A stretch of 64,000 nucleotides of DNA from Bombardia bombarda. Taxonomy: Eukaryota; Ascomycota; Sordariomycetes; Sordariales; Lasiosphaeriaceae. The notes under the pieces are model-generated. The model ran no database searches. It was given only the letters and a program-made list of their open reading frames with translations, and was not told the DNA's origin. Where the stretch lies: the NCBI GenBank assembly GCA_030512295.1, contig JAULSR010000003.1:1240001-1304000 (forward strand), in the 5' to 3' direction. This document shows, piece by piece, positions 1 through 10,978 of this stretch (position 1 is its first letter; the number at the start of each line of letters is the position of its first letter). A program made the translations under genes and the position numbers.

Positions 1-1
1 C

Positions 2-1530
2 AAGATGGACCTCCGCACTGGGGACAACCAGGCTCTCTTTCTTGCGAGCGAGAAGGCGCGCGAGGCGGGCGTCCCCCTCATCGGGCTATACATCGTCAGC
101 CCGCAGGACTTTGAAGCACACCTGACCGCGCCGATACGCGTGGACTTTATGCTGCGCAGCCTGGAGGTGCTGAAGGCCGACCTGGAAGCGCTCGACATCC
201 CGCTGTGGATTGAGACGGTGGACAAGCGAGCACGGGTGCCGGAGAGGATTATGGAGTTGCTGACCGAGTGGCGGGCTGGCCACATCTTTGCGAATATGGA
301 GTATGAGGTGGATGAGTTAAGGCGGGAGGCGAAGCTCGTGAGGCTCTACGCGGAAAAGGGCATCGCGATGGAGGTGGTCCACGATACTTGTGTTGTCCCG
401 CCGGGACAGCTGACAACGGGCACAGGGCGACAGTATGCTGTTTATAGCCCATGGTTTAGGTCCTGGGTAAGGCATGTGCATGAGAACCAGGAGCTGTTGG
501 AGTTGGCGGAGAGGCCTGGAATGAATCCTCCGAGTGCACGAGAGAGATACTCGAGCCTTTTTGAGTGTGATGTTCCGCATGCGCCAGAAGGAAAGACGTT
601 GAGTGAAGAAGAGGCCAAGGTGTTTCACGCCTTGTGGCCGGCGGGTGAGCACGAGGCGATGAAACGGCTGGCCAAGTTCTGTGAGGATGCTGTTGGTGGC
701 TATGGGAGGAATCGGGACTTGCCATCAACACCAGGGACATCGAATCTATCTGTGCATTTCGCCAGCGGCACGCTGAGTGCCAGGACGGCGGTGCGAACGG
801 CGAGGGACTCGAACAAGACCAAGAAGCTGGATGGCGGCAATGAGGGGATACAGACGTGGATCAGCGAGGTGGCTTGGAGAGATTTCTACAAGCATGTGCT
901 GGTGCATTGGCCGTATGTTTGGTGAGTCAAGCATACCCATACAGACAGACAACCTTTCAACATGCTAACAAAATCCCGAATAGCATGAACAAGCCCTTCA
1001 AGCCCGAATACTCAAACATCTCATGGTCCTACGACGCCTCACACTTCTCCTCTTGGACTGAGGGCCGCACAGGGTTCCCCATCGTCGACGCCGCCATGCG
1101 CCAGCTCCGCGGCATGGGCTGGATGCACAACCGCTGCCGCATGATTGTGGCCTCGTTCCTGGCCAAGGACCTGCTGCTCGACTGGCGCATGGGCGAGCGC
1201 TTCTTCATGGAGCATCTGATTGACGGGGACTTTGCGAGCAACAATGGCGGCTGGGGGTTCGCGGCGTCAGTAGGCGTCGATCCGCAGCCGTACTTTAGGA
1301 TCTTTAATCCGCTGCTGCAGAGCGAGAAGTTCGATCCTGATGGGGAGTATATCCGGAAGTGGGTGCCGGAGCTGAAGGGGGTGGTGGGAAAGGCGATACA
1401 TGATCCGTATGGGAGGGGTGAGGGGGACAGGGCGAGGAAGGCGGGATACCCCGAGGCGATTGTGCAGCACAAGGGGGCGAGGGAGAAGGCGCTGGCGGAG
1501 TATAAGAAGGGGATTGAGAGGGATTTGTGA
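2..1530 (+). CDS. PHR1: Deoxyribodipyrimidine (CPD) photolyase, 5' end cut by window
   Basis: Flavin enzyme that uses light to split cyclobutane pyrimidine dimers in DNA. Exon 1 runs from the window edge to 921, intron 922-983 (GTGAGT...TAG, branch site CTAAC at 965-969), exon 2 is 984-1530; the join makes a TGC codon and keeps frame. The ATG at 5 is preceded in frame by a Lys codon and the family's N-terminal strand is missing, so the true start lies upstream. Visible parts are the antenna-binding N-terminal domain, then the FAD-binding domain with WRDFY, HWPYV, GWMHNRCRM, FASNNGGWGF and GVDPQPYFRIFNP, all typical of class I CPD photolyases. The C-terminus is complete. Nuclear or mitochondrial targeting cannot be judged without the N-terminus. 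Confidence 0.95.
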
Positions 1531-2189
1531 GCGTGGGTGTTGTGGGCTTGGGCTCTGGGAGGCTGAGGAGGAAGCAGATAGTGATGTGTGAGTGCTACGA
1601 TCATCACCAGATCGTCGTCAGATTGGTCAGACCCCTTTATGAACAAGATCGATCAGGAATACCATTATCTTCGACGAGCCCAGATGAGGGAACTCGTCGA
1701 TGCCTGGTGCAAGGAAAGAGGCAAAGAGGCGAGCCAAGATAGCAGCAACGCCGGCGACGCCAACCAGAGTACCTTAAACAAAAAGCCTCGCTTGTTCCAC
1801 ATAAACCGTCGAAAGCTTACATCCCCTATTTGTTGTCTGCCTTTTAATAAGGTCGATAGCACAGTCATCCAGAGCACGAAGGTCTTGCCAGTCAATGAAA
1901 TCCCATGGCAAGAGGTTGCTAAGGAAAACGAGGTCATAATATTTAAGGGATTGTAGTCTTTCCAAAATTGATTCGAACAGACACTCATTGCCGCAGCATT
2001 CCCCGCTGAGCTACGGTCACACATACAACCCGAACTCAACAAACCAATCCAACATAGCCGACATGACAAGTACTCCTCCAGCCGCCGCAGGTAGGACGAA
2101 CAGCCGATTTATACTCTTAAGTCAACGTACTAACACGCGCACTAGGAACAGACCATGAAATTCCGCAGAGAAACAATATCCAACGAGAT
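1531..2189. other. Intergenic, no supported gene
   Basis: Between the photolyase stop and the next relic I see only short overlapping frames. The longest on the plus strand (1588-1956) has no recognisable motif and is most likely chance. The segment presumably holds the photolyase 3' UTR. Confidence 0.5.
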
Positions 2190-2958
2190 TTAGACAGAGG
2201 AAACCATGGAGAGTGTGCGGGAACCTCCACCCTCCGATTGACCGACCGCGCCCTGTCGGTTGCTTAGGTCTATCCAGTGGTCGGCTTCATTGGCTCGAGG
2301 CCGGGCTGGCTGCCTCCCTCGGGGCCCAGGAGCTTGCTCAGGTGCTCCCCTTCCATCAGCTCTCCAAGGGCGTCCTTGTTCACCTGCTTCCATGAGGCGC
2401 TGGCCAATGCCGTCCGGGCCGTGTATCTCGTCCGCCATGCGCGGATCGAAGCAGATGGGCTCGTCGCCGACGGTCACGCCGACCGACGTTGTTTTCTTGA
2501 CAGTCTCGTCAACAGGGTTTGCCAGTCCCTGCTGCACAAAAGGTGCGTAGGCCACGACCGTCGGAGATGCCTCCTCTTTGTTGGGCGGGTTCGCGCTGTC
2601 GTCTTCGTGAAAGCTGAGCCAGATGCGGACTGACTCATAGCGGAAATTCTGCGCCTGTGTCGTCAGGTTGACGCCGAGTACGAGAAGCGTCATAGGCAGT
2701 TTTTTTATCGGGGACATTCCAGCCGTGGACGCACAGGACGGTCTGCACCGTCTTCCTGAACTTGGACATCTTGGGAGAGAGGTGGATCCATTGTCGCTGC
2801 CACCTGTTTTGCGTGGGGTTTACCGTCTTGAGTGGCCCTTGAGCCTCGTCGAGGTCGGGGTCTTCCTCTTCGTAAAGCGGTTCGTCATCCACTTCGCCCG
2901 TATCGTCGGCCGGTTCATTTGGCTCCGTGCTGGCCCCTTGTTCCTTGATTGGTTCCAT
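2190..2958 (-). pseudogene. Frameshifted uncharacterised fungal gene
   Basis: Two minus-strand frames overlap and read as one protein if one base is removed from the T7 run at 2700-2706 (A7 on the coding strand). The upstream frame starts at ATG 2958 and gives an acidic Glu/Asp-rich N-terminus, then WIHLSPKMSKFRK and VHGWNVPD. The downstream frame continues with LTTQAQNFRYESVRIWLSF, then a region naming proteins of a type that often sits near fungal NLR genes. I do not recognise a defined domain. The C-terminal 60 residues are Arg/Gly-rich and may already be non-genic. Either a polyA slippage mutation inactivated the gene or the base is a sequencing error in a homopolymer. Confidence 0.5.
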
Positions 2959-3419
2959 GACTGCCTGTCTAGGTACCTAAGGAGGCCATCAAGAGATCGA
3001 AGATCACAAGCACGTAACTGCTCGAACGGTTCTTGGGTAATCCGGGCTGTACTCGCCTTTTGGTCTGCAATGCTCTGAAGATTGGCGAAGAAGCGGAGAA
3101 GCGGTGCGCACGCAAAGCAAGAGGGCCAGCTTTCTTATGATGAAATGTAGGTAGATACGCACACCGTCCAGGAAGATTTCCAGACCAACAATAACTGCCC
3201 AAAGATACAGACCTACCGGGCGTAAGGAGGCAACTGATGCAGATGGGGGTACACGGCTTCAGCTCAGCCCCGCGCTGTCCGTTACGATCCGAGACAGTGA
3301 CCGGAACAACTCGCGATCTGCCTCTAAATGAACAGTTTTATGCAACTCTACCATCCATGTCACTGGTTACACAATGAGGTGGTCCTGCGAGATGCTATTT
3401 TAGGCAAGTCAATCGGTAA
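2959..3419. other. Intergenic, no supported gene
   Basis: No frame here has length or composition that I would defend as coding. It may hold the promoter of the minus-strand relic ending at 2958. Confidence 0.4.
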
Positions 3420-3889
3420 TTGCGACAGCCAGCTGGCAGAGAGATTGAAGGAATGTTGTCTACACATGTACAGTACTTCCATGTCTGGGCAGCAATTAGC
3501 CATCTTGATGTCCTAAAGCTTCTATTGCGCGATGACATGTTCCCAGACCTCGCCGACATGAACAGCGCCAAAGCGGCTATCATGTACCTGAAGGACATCG
3601 CGGACGACAAAAGACAGACGCGCTGAAAGCATTCGAACTCATCTTCGAGAAGATGGAGGTGACCCAAAAAGTGGACGACTCCACCAGGGACGAACTTTGG
3701 AAGGACGCTGTGGAAGCATCGTCGGAGAGGGTTCGATCGAACTTAAGCATCCTCTGCACTACTTGGGAGAACCGCCTTCCACGGAGGACAAAGAGCCACA
3801 GTCCAGATACACTAGCGATACGCAACGCACTTGTGAATGCCATGATCAAGAGCACAAGCACAAGACTCGGCATCAAGGACATCGAGTAA
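3420..3889 (+). pseudogene. Relic of an unknown helical protein, one frameshift
   Basis: A frame from about 3420 gives a helical, Leu-rich segment ending KDIADDKRQTR and a stop. A second frame, one base off, continues smoothly with ALKAFELIFEKMEVTQKVDD and runs to a stop at 3887-3889. The join is near 3610-3620 in an AAAAG stretch. The product is amphipathic and I cannot assign a family. The WD40 relic begins 17 bp downstream, so the two may once have been one NLR-like gene; that link is inference. Confidence 0.35.
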
Positions 3890-3905
3890 GAGCCGGCCAC
3901 GGGAG

Positions 3906-4565
3906 ATGCGCTTTGTATTAAAATACAACGTGCAGTCGCTGCAGTTCTCGCCGGACGGGCAGCACCTGGTCTCAGCCGGTCGAGGCATAGACCGGAAAGT
4001 GGCGATCTGGGCGCGGCAACAGGGCAGCCTCGCCGGCTAGGTAGTGAAGCACATACTCACCGAACACACCGCCTATGTCGTCAGCCGCGCCTTCTCTCCC
4101 CACTCGAAGCGTTTGCTTTCAGCCTCGGCGGACAGGGTACTTCGCATCTAGGACATAGAGAAAAACACATATTGCCATGAGCCCATCAAGACCGACAATG
4201 TGCTCCGAGACCTGTGGGTTGACCAGCACCCAAAGCGCGCCGACTTTGTCATGACCCATCTTGGCGCCGTGGCATTGAGCCCAGAACCCACGGCGCCCCA
4301 ATCGCCCACATGGTTCCCATATCACATCGGCACCCAGTACATCTCCAGAATAAACCAGCGTTGGCTCATGTGTAACGGCAAGAAACTCGTCTTCCTGCCA
4401 ACAGCCTTCTTAGCAGATACATCGTATGTTGTGCACAATAAGGTCTTCCTAGTGACTCGATCAGGACAGCCTCTGGTCTTTGATCTCTCGGTCGACAAGC
4501 CTCCTGTTGCTAAGGGGGACTCAGCCACGTCTTGGAGCATCTCGGCTAGAGTCAGGTCTAGCTAA
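3906..4565 (+). pseudogene. WD40-repeat gene relic with two in-frame stops
   Basis: One frame from 3906 reads SLQFSPDGQHLVSAGRG, a typical WD40 strand pattern, then a second repeat AFSPHSKRLLSASADRVLRI. In-frame TAG stops sit at 4038-4040 and 4149-4151. The second replaces the Trp of the expected RIWD motif, that is TGG to TAG, which is the change RIP makes on the opposite strand. After that the frame is open to 4565 and ends in a beta-rich tail (VFLVTRSGQPLVFDLSV). WD40 repeats of this kind are common C-terminal sensors of fungal STAND proteins; no NACHT domain is visible upstream. Confidence 0.6.
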
Positions 4566-5850
4566 CAACTTAAAAGGGGCTAGGTTAGACTACGCGGTGC
4601 TGTGGCTTGACCACATCGACCTGGGCGTGCTTAGTATGTAGGCTAGTGAAATACATAAACGTACCTCTTAAGACGTATGCAGAGTAGCTCTGCTAATCCA
4701 GAAAGTATCTCTATCAATCAAGATTCTACCCATCTGTCGAGATTGAAGACCAGGTGAGAAGACAAGGTGATGACGTGGCGTGAGGTGCGGTTGCGGATCT
4801 GGGACTGGCATGAAGCAAGGCCCCGACGAGGAGGAGAGGGTCGACGGCGGTGGTGTTCGTAAACAAGAAGACGAAGAGTTGTTATTACCTTGATCTGGAA
4901 AGTACTCACTGCGTGTGTGTATGCGCGATGTGCGTGTGTATGCGCGATGTGCGTGTGTGCTGCATGTGTGCGTGTGTGTGGGTGTTAGCGGTCCTAGATC
5001 GGGATCGTGGCCTTCGAAGTCTCATACCTTCCCAGCGCTCTTCCAATGCGTCAGCTTTGAGCTCCTGACAACATCTGGGCTGCTCTTATCTTCGACCTGC
5101 ACCCTGCTTCCGTTTGCAAAGATTTGCTGTTATCTTTACCCTGCCGTTTGGAGCTGTCGTCTGCCCGACACCAGGTGACTACTTCATTTGGCACCCGAGC
5201 CTGGAGGAATACCAGATCTGCAAACTTGAAGATTGCCGGCAGCGTGACAGCGAGCATCACGGGTAGTGGCTGATAGGTTGCCGCTGCTTTGCACACCTAC
5301 AAAGAGAAACGTACCTATAACCAGACCGAAAGACCCTGCGTAATCCAGCTAGTACGGTTCGTTGGGACTTCGGGGTGCCTCACATGCGCCGACTACATCA
5401 AGGTAGACTGGGCGGCTGCTGAGATCCCGAAGGCCAAAGAATGTGATTTGAAGGAAAGGCAAACTTTGGACGACAAAACACCACGCTAAGTGCCCGGAAG
5501 GAGGAATGAGCGAGTTGGGACTAAAATAAGGAAGGTGCACAGTACCTCGTCCTAACCGTTTCACGAGCATTAAAAACCTAAAACGGTAAGTACCTTATTT
5601 ATTCTTTTTGAACTTCTCGCCCTCGCCCTGCTGTCTTCTGTGGTATTTCTACCTCTCACTAACGAGTATGTCAATATTTTCTCAGTCAGTCCTGCTTCTC
5701 TCCTCGAAACAATAGCATCTATTCCCCTTTCATATCTTCTTTCACGTCGCGGTGACCATGACGCTGCTGGAAATATCTATCTTCCCTTCTTTAGTCAATG
5801 ATTCGTATCCCGAAAAGAAGTAAAATTAACGTCTGTAGTTCATAGTCAAA
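4566..5850. other. Gene-poor spacer before the small ankyrin gene
   Basis: No coding frame is convincing. Apart from the GT-rich minisatellite at 4911-4984 the segment has short chance frames only. The final 250 bp before 5851 are pyrimidine-rich (CTTTC tracts), as expected for a fungal promoter and 5' UTR. Confidence 0.45.
4911..4984. repeat. GT-rich minisatellite
   Basis: A 19-base unit built on GTATGCGCGATGTGCGTGT occurs twice in tandem, followed by a degenerate third copy and a (GT)n tail. Alternating purine-pyrimidine DNA of this kind can adopt Z-form, but nothing here shows a function. Confidence 0.85.
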
Positions 5851-6718
5851 ATGGATCCTCGAAACGCCATCCTCAAAGCGGCTAGACAAGGAGACGCCGA
5901 AGATTTCGAACGGCAGGCTTCTCTCTTGCCAGTCCAAGACAGCACCACCAAAGGCGCTATCATGGCAAAGATTATGAACAATAGTGGATGCACGGTGTTG
6001 CACCTCGCTGCTGCGGGCGGCAATACCTGTGAGTTGATCTTATTCGTTCATTCGCTGCACCTAAGCTCCCCAAATATCAAGCAGAACTACGCACCTAGGC
6101 TCTATTCTAATACTTACCTGGATTTCGCTACACCCCATACCCAGCCACAAAACACTAACCCAACCTTCTGAAGCAGTCGTCCTCGATTACATGCTACGCG
6201 AAGACGTATTCCCGAACACGGACGAGGGCCGAGCCCGACGGCTCGCTTTCCTCAACAAGAAGTCGGTCTTAGGTGATGAGAGCGCGGTTCTCACCGCCAT
6301 CCGATACCATCAGAGGAACTTTGTGGTGCGGCTGTTGCAAGCGGGTGCCGAGATAAATACTGTGCGGAGCAACGGCTTTGGCCCTCTCCACTGCGCTATG
6401 GAAAGGGGGGGCGACAATATGAAGATGCTCTGCTGGTTGATCGAGGAGTACCACTGCCCAGCCGACCAAAAGGAGGCCCCTTCACTGATGTCGCCGCTGC
6501 ATTTTGCGGCGTTCAACGACCGCTGGCGCTGCTTTTCGCTGCTCGTCGAGATGAGGCCTCAGGACCTCTACGATGAGTACCATGGCCTGAACTCTATCGA
6601 AATCGCAGTCAAGTACGGGGCTGAAAGAGTCCAAGCGATTATGGTGCAGGAAGGCTTGGTAAGCGACGTCATACTTCAGGCCATGGCGTTGGCCCTGGAG
6701 CGCAGAAGGGCGGTTTAG
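5851..6718 (+). CDS. Small ankyrin-repeat protein
   Basis: Exons 5851-6028 and 6177-6718 with a 148-bp intron (GTGAGT...CAG); the join makes TTC and leads into VVLDYMLRED. The product is 239 residues. Ankyrin-type helices are visible as GCTVLHLAAAGGN, then GFGPLHCAMERGG and MSPLHFAAFNDRW, each followed by a second helix. There is no NACHT, HET or kinase domain, no signal peptide and no membrane segment, so it is probably a soluble cytosolic binding protein of unknown partner. The start follows AAAATGG and no in-frame ATG lies just upstream. It could be a fragment of a larger ankyrin gene, but the C-terminus ends cleanly. Confidence 0.75.
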
Positions 6719-6740
6719 CCAATTGGCTATGTACCTCACC

Positions 6741-6854
6741 GAGTAAACGGGACAATCCGTAGAACCTGAACTGCGACATCAAACGGATACCAGCAGGTGG
6801 TATGGCGGGCCAGTGGTATTTCTGAGTAAACGGGACAATCCGCAGAACCTAAAC
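6741..6854. repeat. Direct repeat of 31 bp, 83 bp apart
   Basis: The 31-base block beginning GAGTAAACGGGACAATCCG occurs at 6741-6771 and at 6824-6854, with two mismatches. Both copies lie just after the ankyrin stop codon. They may be the ends of a small non-coding element or a regulatory duplication. Confidence 0.8.
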
Positions 6855-7848
6855 CACGCCAACAAACAGACGCTAGTAGTTGGTCTTGGAGGCGGCTCAG
6901 TCAGTTTACTGCCAGTTTTCCTCTTTTTACGAGGAGCGGGCTATTAAGGACATGGATGGCGGCATTTCTTGAGGTTTGGTTGCTGAAATACCTTTTTCTT
7001 TGGGGAGCATCGCCTAGGATAACTCTTCCCCTCAGAATCCAGACTGCTTTAATGCGTCGAGTTCCGGCCTCCATTCTCCACAGGCCATAGTTCCTGCCGA
7101 GTAGAGAACCACGAGATAACAACAAACTCTCGGCGGTCTAGAGGCAAAGCACGTAAGGGTACGTCCAACGAGGAATGATAGGAGATTCATCCAAGACTTT
7201 GTAAGAACATCTATGGATACAATGATGGTAATGTCAGGGTGAGACAGGGTCGAGAAATACCGTGGACCAGAGCGCTCGCAAGTTGCGACAGAATCGAGAC
7301 GGCGAGACCAATCCGTTACCAATACCATTCACGAACACTATAAGTACAGACAGCCTCAATGAGTCTAAAGTCAGCTCACTGTCATCGAGCTTCGTGGTTC
7401 TGAGACAGCATCACGCCTAAGAGTCGAGATACCCATCCATCCATCTACACCGACCGAATGCGACAGAAATTGCAAACCTTTCCCGTGCCCAAAGATCGAC
7501 TAACTACCGTCACGTCCACATCGTTACTTCTGCAACCTGAGCGAAGCGCGGACCTGGTCTACGCTCATATCATCGACCGTGATGCAGTACGCATTCAGCT
7601 CGCATTATTCAAGATCGCAAGCGGTTGTTTGGTGCTTATCCTCACTCAAAGGGCTCAACATCAGGTAAGTACATATGACGAACCGAAAATGGTGGCGTGG
7701 ATGATACGTGTTCAGTTGGTGTGGGAGGCTTGTGTCTGGATAAGAGCTGAAGGTACTGTGACGGAGATGATCGATATGGCTCTGAGGTTTTGTGGGCTGG
7801 AGCTCAGGCTACAGCTGTGGCCGAGCTGTTAAGGGGACATAAGGATTC
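6855..7848. other. Spacer, no supported gene
   Basis: A 124-codon frame at 7458-7832 has no motif, no good start context and unremarkable composition. I do not call it. No RNA gene or repeat was recognised. Confidence 0.4.
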
Positions 7849-8440
7849 ATGAGGGTCATCCCATCCGATTCGCAAACAAGTCTAGCTTGGTCAATCATAT
7901 CTTGCATGGGAAGATTTGCTCCTTCTCTTATATATGGGATACAAGAGATGGATATCGTACGAGTTTCTATTTCTACAAGCTCGGATGGAAGTGGTTCTAT
8001 CAGCGCCAGCACTGACTACCTACTTTACCTAGACAGGGGACATAAATTATATGCTTTAATGGACCTTGACAACATGAACCAGACTGGAGTTTCTGGATCG
8101 CCGACGTGTCGAATCAACCGTCTACGGCTAACCTCGGCAACCTATTCGGAAAAGTGGTTCAGACATTCGCCCCGGTGCAAGCACTCCGAACTACCGGCAG
8201 CCTGTGAATGGCTACATTAAAGTGGATGTGTATAATCCACCATATAACGAGAACAAGGAGCCGCCATATTGGAACCTCGTGAATGATGAGGGTAAGTCGA
8301 TTATGTGCTGTTTCAACTATGCAGACAAGGATGCATATTTTAATACACCCCAGCGGATCTTCCAGACTGACCTAATGCCCGTTTCCCATGCTCAGGTCAT
8401 AGCCACCATACCTACTAGAGGTCGTAGCCGACATAGGTAG
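7849..8440 (+). pseudogene. Possible relic of an unknown gene beside transposon 1
   Basis: Two overlapping frames look weakly coding: 7849-8220 with LYLDRGHKLYALMDLDNMNQ, and a frame ending at 8440 with NGYIKVDVYNPPYNENKEPP and PYWNLVNDEGKS. Joining them needs a frame change near 8150-8200. The second frame stops about 50 bp before the transposon at 8494. I do not recognise the family. It may be an older gene broken by mutation near or by the insertion. Confidence 0.3.
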
Positions 8441-8492
8441 GCCGCGAACCTGGAAGGGTTCATCATATCCTCAAAGTCGGACCCATGGGGGT

Positions 8493-10253
8493 TTAGAAGA
8501 CTGGACCCAGCAACCGGCCACCCCCCCCAAACCGGCCACCTTGCACCCACGCAACCCAACCTCCTGAATGCGCCTGACACAACAAAACAGCCATTTTTAT
8601 ATAGAAAAAAGTGTATGAATCAGAATTGTCAAGTGCTACGTGTATGGATTCCAGTCCTTTTTCAAGCATTCGCTCGGCTTCTTCAACCACGTGTGTGGTC
8701 CTCGGGGCCCGGGCAGTCTTCCTGCGTTTGTTAACCCCCTGACTGGCTTGTTGTGCCTCAACTATATCGGAAATGCTAGCAAATTGGTCATTCGCACTCT
8801 CTTTAACCCTCTTTTTACTGCGTGGCTTCGTTGCTTCCATCTCAGTAGTTAAATACTGGATTTTCCGCCTCAAAGATGCTATGGGTGCGTTGTTGTTGTC
8901 AAGCGTTTTGCTAGTATACTTGACCACGGACCTAGCTACTCGATCTGCACTCTGTAGTTCAGCCTGGAGCTTCCGGTGCAGTGCCCGTAGCTCGGGGGCA
9001 CTACGGGGAGTTTTGAACAAGGCCCCTGACCCGGGATCCCCGGGTGAGCCGGCCTGGGGGGGGGGGGTGGCCGGGGGAGCTTCGTCATCGAGGACAGCTT
9101 CGGGGTCATCCAGTATACGGGAGCGGTCGATAGGCCAAATGCCTGTATTTCTGAAGCCGTGGATCAGGTTCCGGGCGCTCATGCCCCTGACTGAGGCATC
9201 CCGGTAGCAAATAAGAAAGCGTTGTTTATTAATAGGCGCCGAAGAAGAAAAGAAGGCGAGGGCCTTTGTTGCTTGGCGGAAATAGTTCTTCAGGGGGGAA
9301 AAGACTGATCGATGGAGTGGCTGGGTCTTGTGGCTTGTATGCGAAGGTAAATACAGCAATTCTACCTTATTTTTGAAGCATTCCATCATGAATTCCTCGC
9401 TAATGTGGCTTGAATGCTCGTCAAGTATAAGGAGGCGCCAATCCCTCTTGTTTTTTGGTATTGTTATGGGTAGATAGGTCTCCTTGAGCCAAAGTAAACA
9501 AATCTCTGTATTCGACCACCCTGTGATACTGTAGGCGAACTTCTAAGTAAGGAAATGCTCGTCAAAAGCGAGGTTTTCCGGAAACCACTGCCCCTGAAGA
9601 GATGCCCCAGTAAATACAACAACAGGGGGTAATCGAATGCCCTCAGCAGTACCGCATTCGATGACAGTAACCCAGGTAGTTGCATCAGAGGCCGTAACAT
9701 AGGTCCTTTTAGTCAGGGTGCTTCCGATAACCTTTCCGGCCCGGGACTCAAGCTCTTGCATGCTGTTTTCATCCATATTAGCAATATTGGCCGGAATAAT
9801 CTTTTTCCTTGAGATTACGGCTTCCAACTGATCAAAGAAGGTATCGTAAGCCTCACGAGTAGATCCGCGTACTCGAGCTGACTCTAACAAGCCAGATTTC
9901 TTGGTGGTGATGTTGTTATTTCGGCGTAGAAATCGATCAATCCATCTGGCACCCAGGGGCCGTAAATCCCCGCCTTCGGCCAGTATAGCTTGTGCGAATG
10001 CCTGCACTTGCTTCCGGCTCGGGGCCCGCCCTGCAGCTTATTCGTTGAGGCACCAGTCGGCTAGGAAGCTCTCCTGCGTTTTGGAGAGCCGTTGAACACC
10101 CTCCATAGCTACTGGCCTTGAATGCGCGCCGTGGAGCCGATCCTGTAGGGTGGACCGGGGCACTCCCCATTTCTTTGATGCCGCGCGCTGGGATAAACCA
10201 TTTTGAACATCTGAAATTGCAGATTGAATCAGCTCATCGCGAACAGTAGCCAT
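8493..10253 (-). pseudogene. Transposase of element 1, two nonsense codons and altered DDE site
   Basis: A single reading frame from ATG 10253 codes for a psq-type helix-turn-helix (GLSQRAASKKWGVPRSTLQ), a CENP-B-like DNA-binding region and a DDE domain. It is broken by TAA at 10038-10040 and TAG at 9543-9545, with no frameshift between the pieces. TAA may come from CAA and TAG from TGG, both RIP-type changes. The first two acids are visible in NMDENS and LILDEHSSH, but the third position reads PLHRSVFSPLK, a His where the family has Asp, at the right spacing (35 residues after the second acid). The protein should therefore be inactive twice over. The C-terminus reads through the inverted repeat, and its stop codon is TA of the target duplication plus one flanking base. 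Confidence 0.85.
8496..8539. repeat. Element 1 left terminal inverted repeat
   Basis: Starts GAAGACTGGACCCAGC and holds two AACCGGCCA blocks separated by a C-rich stretch. It pairs imperfectly with 10339-10382. Confidence 0.75.
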
Positions 10254-10338
10254 TTAAAATATGAGCCAAATCGGCCTGAAATTGATGAAGTTGTGTTATG
10301 TTGAAGTTAGTGGTGATGCAAAGAGCGGTGTGGATTAC

Positions 10339-10382
10339 CATGGCCGGTTAGCAGGGGTGGCCGGTTGGGGGGTCAAGGTGTC
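10339..10382. repeat. Element 1 right terminal inverted repeat
   Basis: Read on the minus strand from the outer end it begins GACACCTTGACCCCCC, then two AACCGGCCA blocks. It is divergent from the left end, as expected of an old copy. Confidence 0.75.
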
Positions 10383-10384
10383 TA

Positions 10385-10978
10385 GTTCATTGCACAGCTC
10401 CTCAACGCAACAAGCCATTGGCGAGCCATGGTCAACTGAAGAAGTGGAGGTGGAGGCTATGTGAGCCGCTGTCGTGGGTTGGAAATTTCGTGGTGGGGTT
10501 GAAGCGGTGGCAAATGTTGCTACTATCAAAAGTAGAAGTTATATTTTCGTCGGAACTGCGTAAATAATGCTAAATTACTAAAGTTAAGGGTAACACTTGG
10601 CAAAGGGTTGTGACGAGCAGCTGAACTACCTCCCAGGAAGCTGGCTTTGGGGGATCTGCATTTTCTTCGCGATGGTGACGGATTACCTAGCTTATTATTC
10701 GTATTCATTTACCGTTTGAGCTCCGTATAGGCGTCCGACAAGCCGTCTGTTTTAAGACAGACCCTTCAGGTCGATGGTGTCCTTGGAGACGACTACTGTG
10801 TCGGTGCTGCACGTTCCGGAAACGGCGCCCTCCCCCAACTCTCCTCATTTAGTTTAGCGCGGCCATTCCATCATCCCCGCGACTAGTGTGGCCCCGCCAT
10901 TTTCATGAGCACGTAACCCCTCCAGTAGCTTCCTCTACGCATCTCACGGATCCCAACTTCAAACTTCAAGGCTTCGCT
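10385..10978. other. Spacer right of transposon 1
   Basis: No coding frame is convincing. The last 100 bp lead into the next relic and may hold its promoter. Confidence 0.4.

Larger units (their letters stand above)
8494..10384 (-). mobile_element. Decayed pogo/Fot1-like DNA transposon (element 1)
   Basis: About 1.9 kb bounded by TA at 8494-8495 and 10383-10384, the target duplication expected for Tc1/mariner-class elements. Imperfect terminal inverted repeats of about 44 bp lie at 8496-8539 and 10339-10382: the outer 18 bases match at roughly 12 positions, and both carry two copies of an inner AACCGGCCA block in the same order. It contains one transposase frame on the minus strand. Size, TIR length and TA duplication match the Fot1/Pot2 group known from filamentous ascomycetes. 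Confidence 0.85.

Noticed and set aside
4911..4984. CRISPR-like short repeats
   Set aside because: The repeats are directly adjoining with no unique spacers; it is a minisatellite, and the organism is a fungus.
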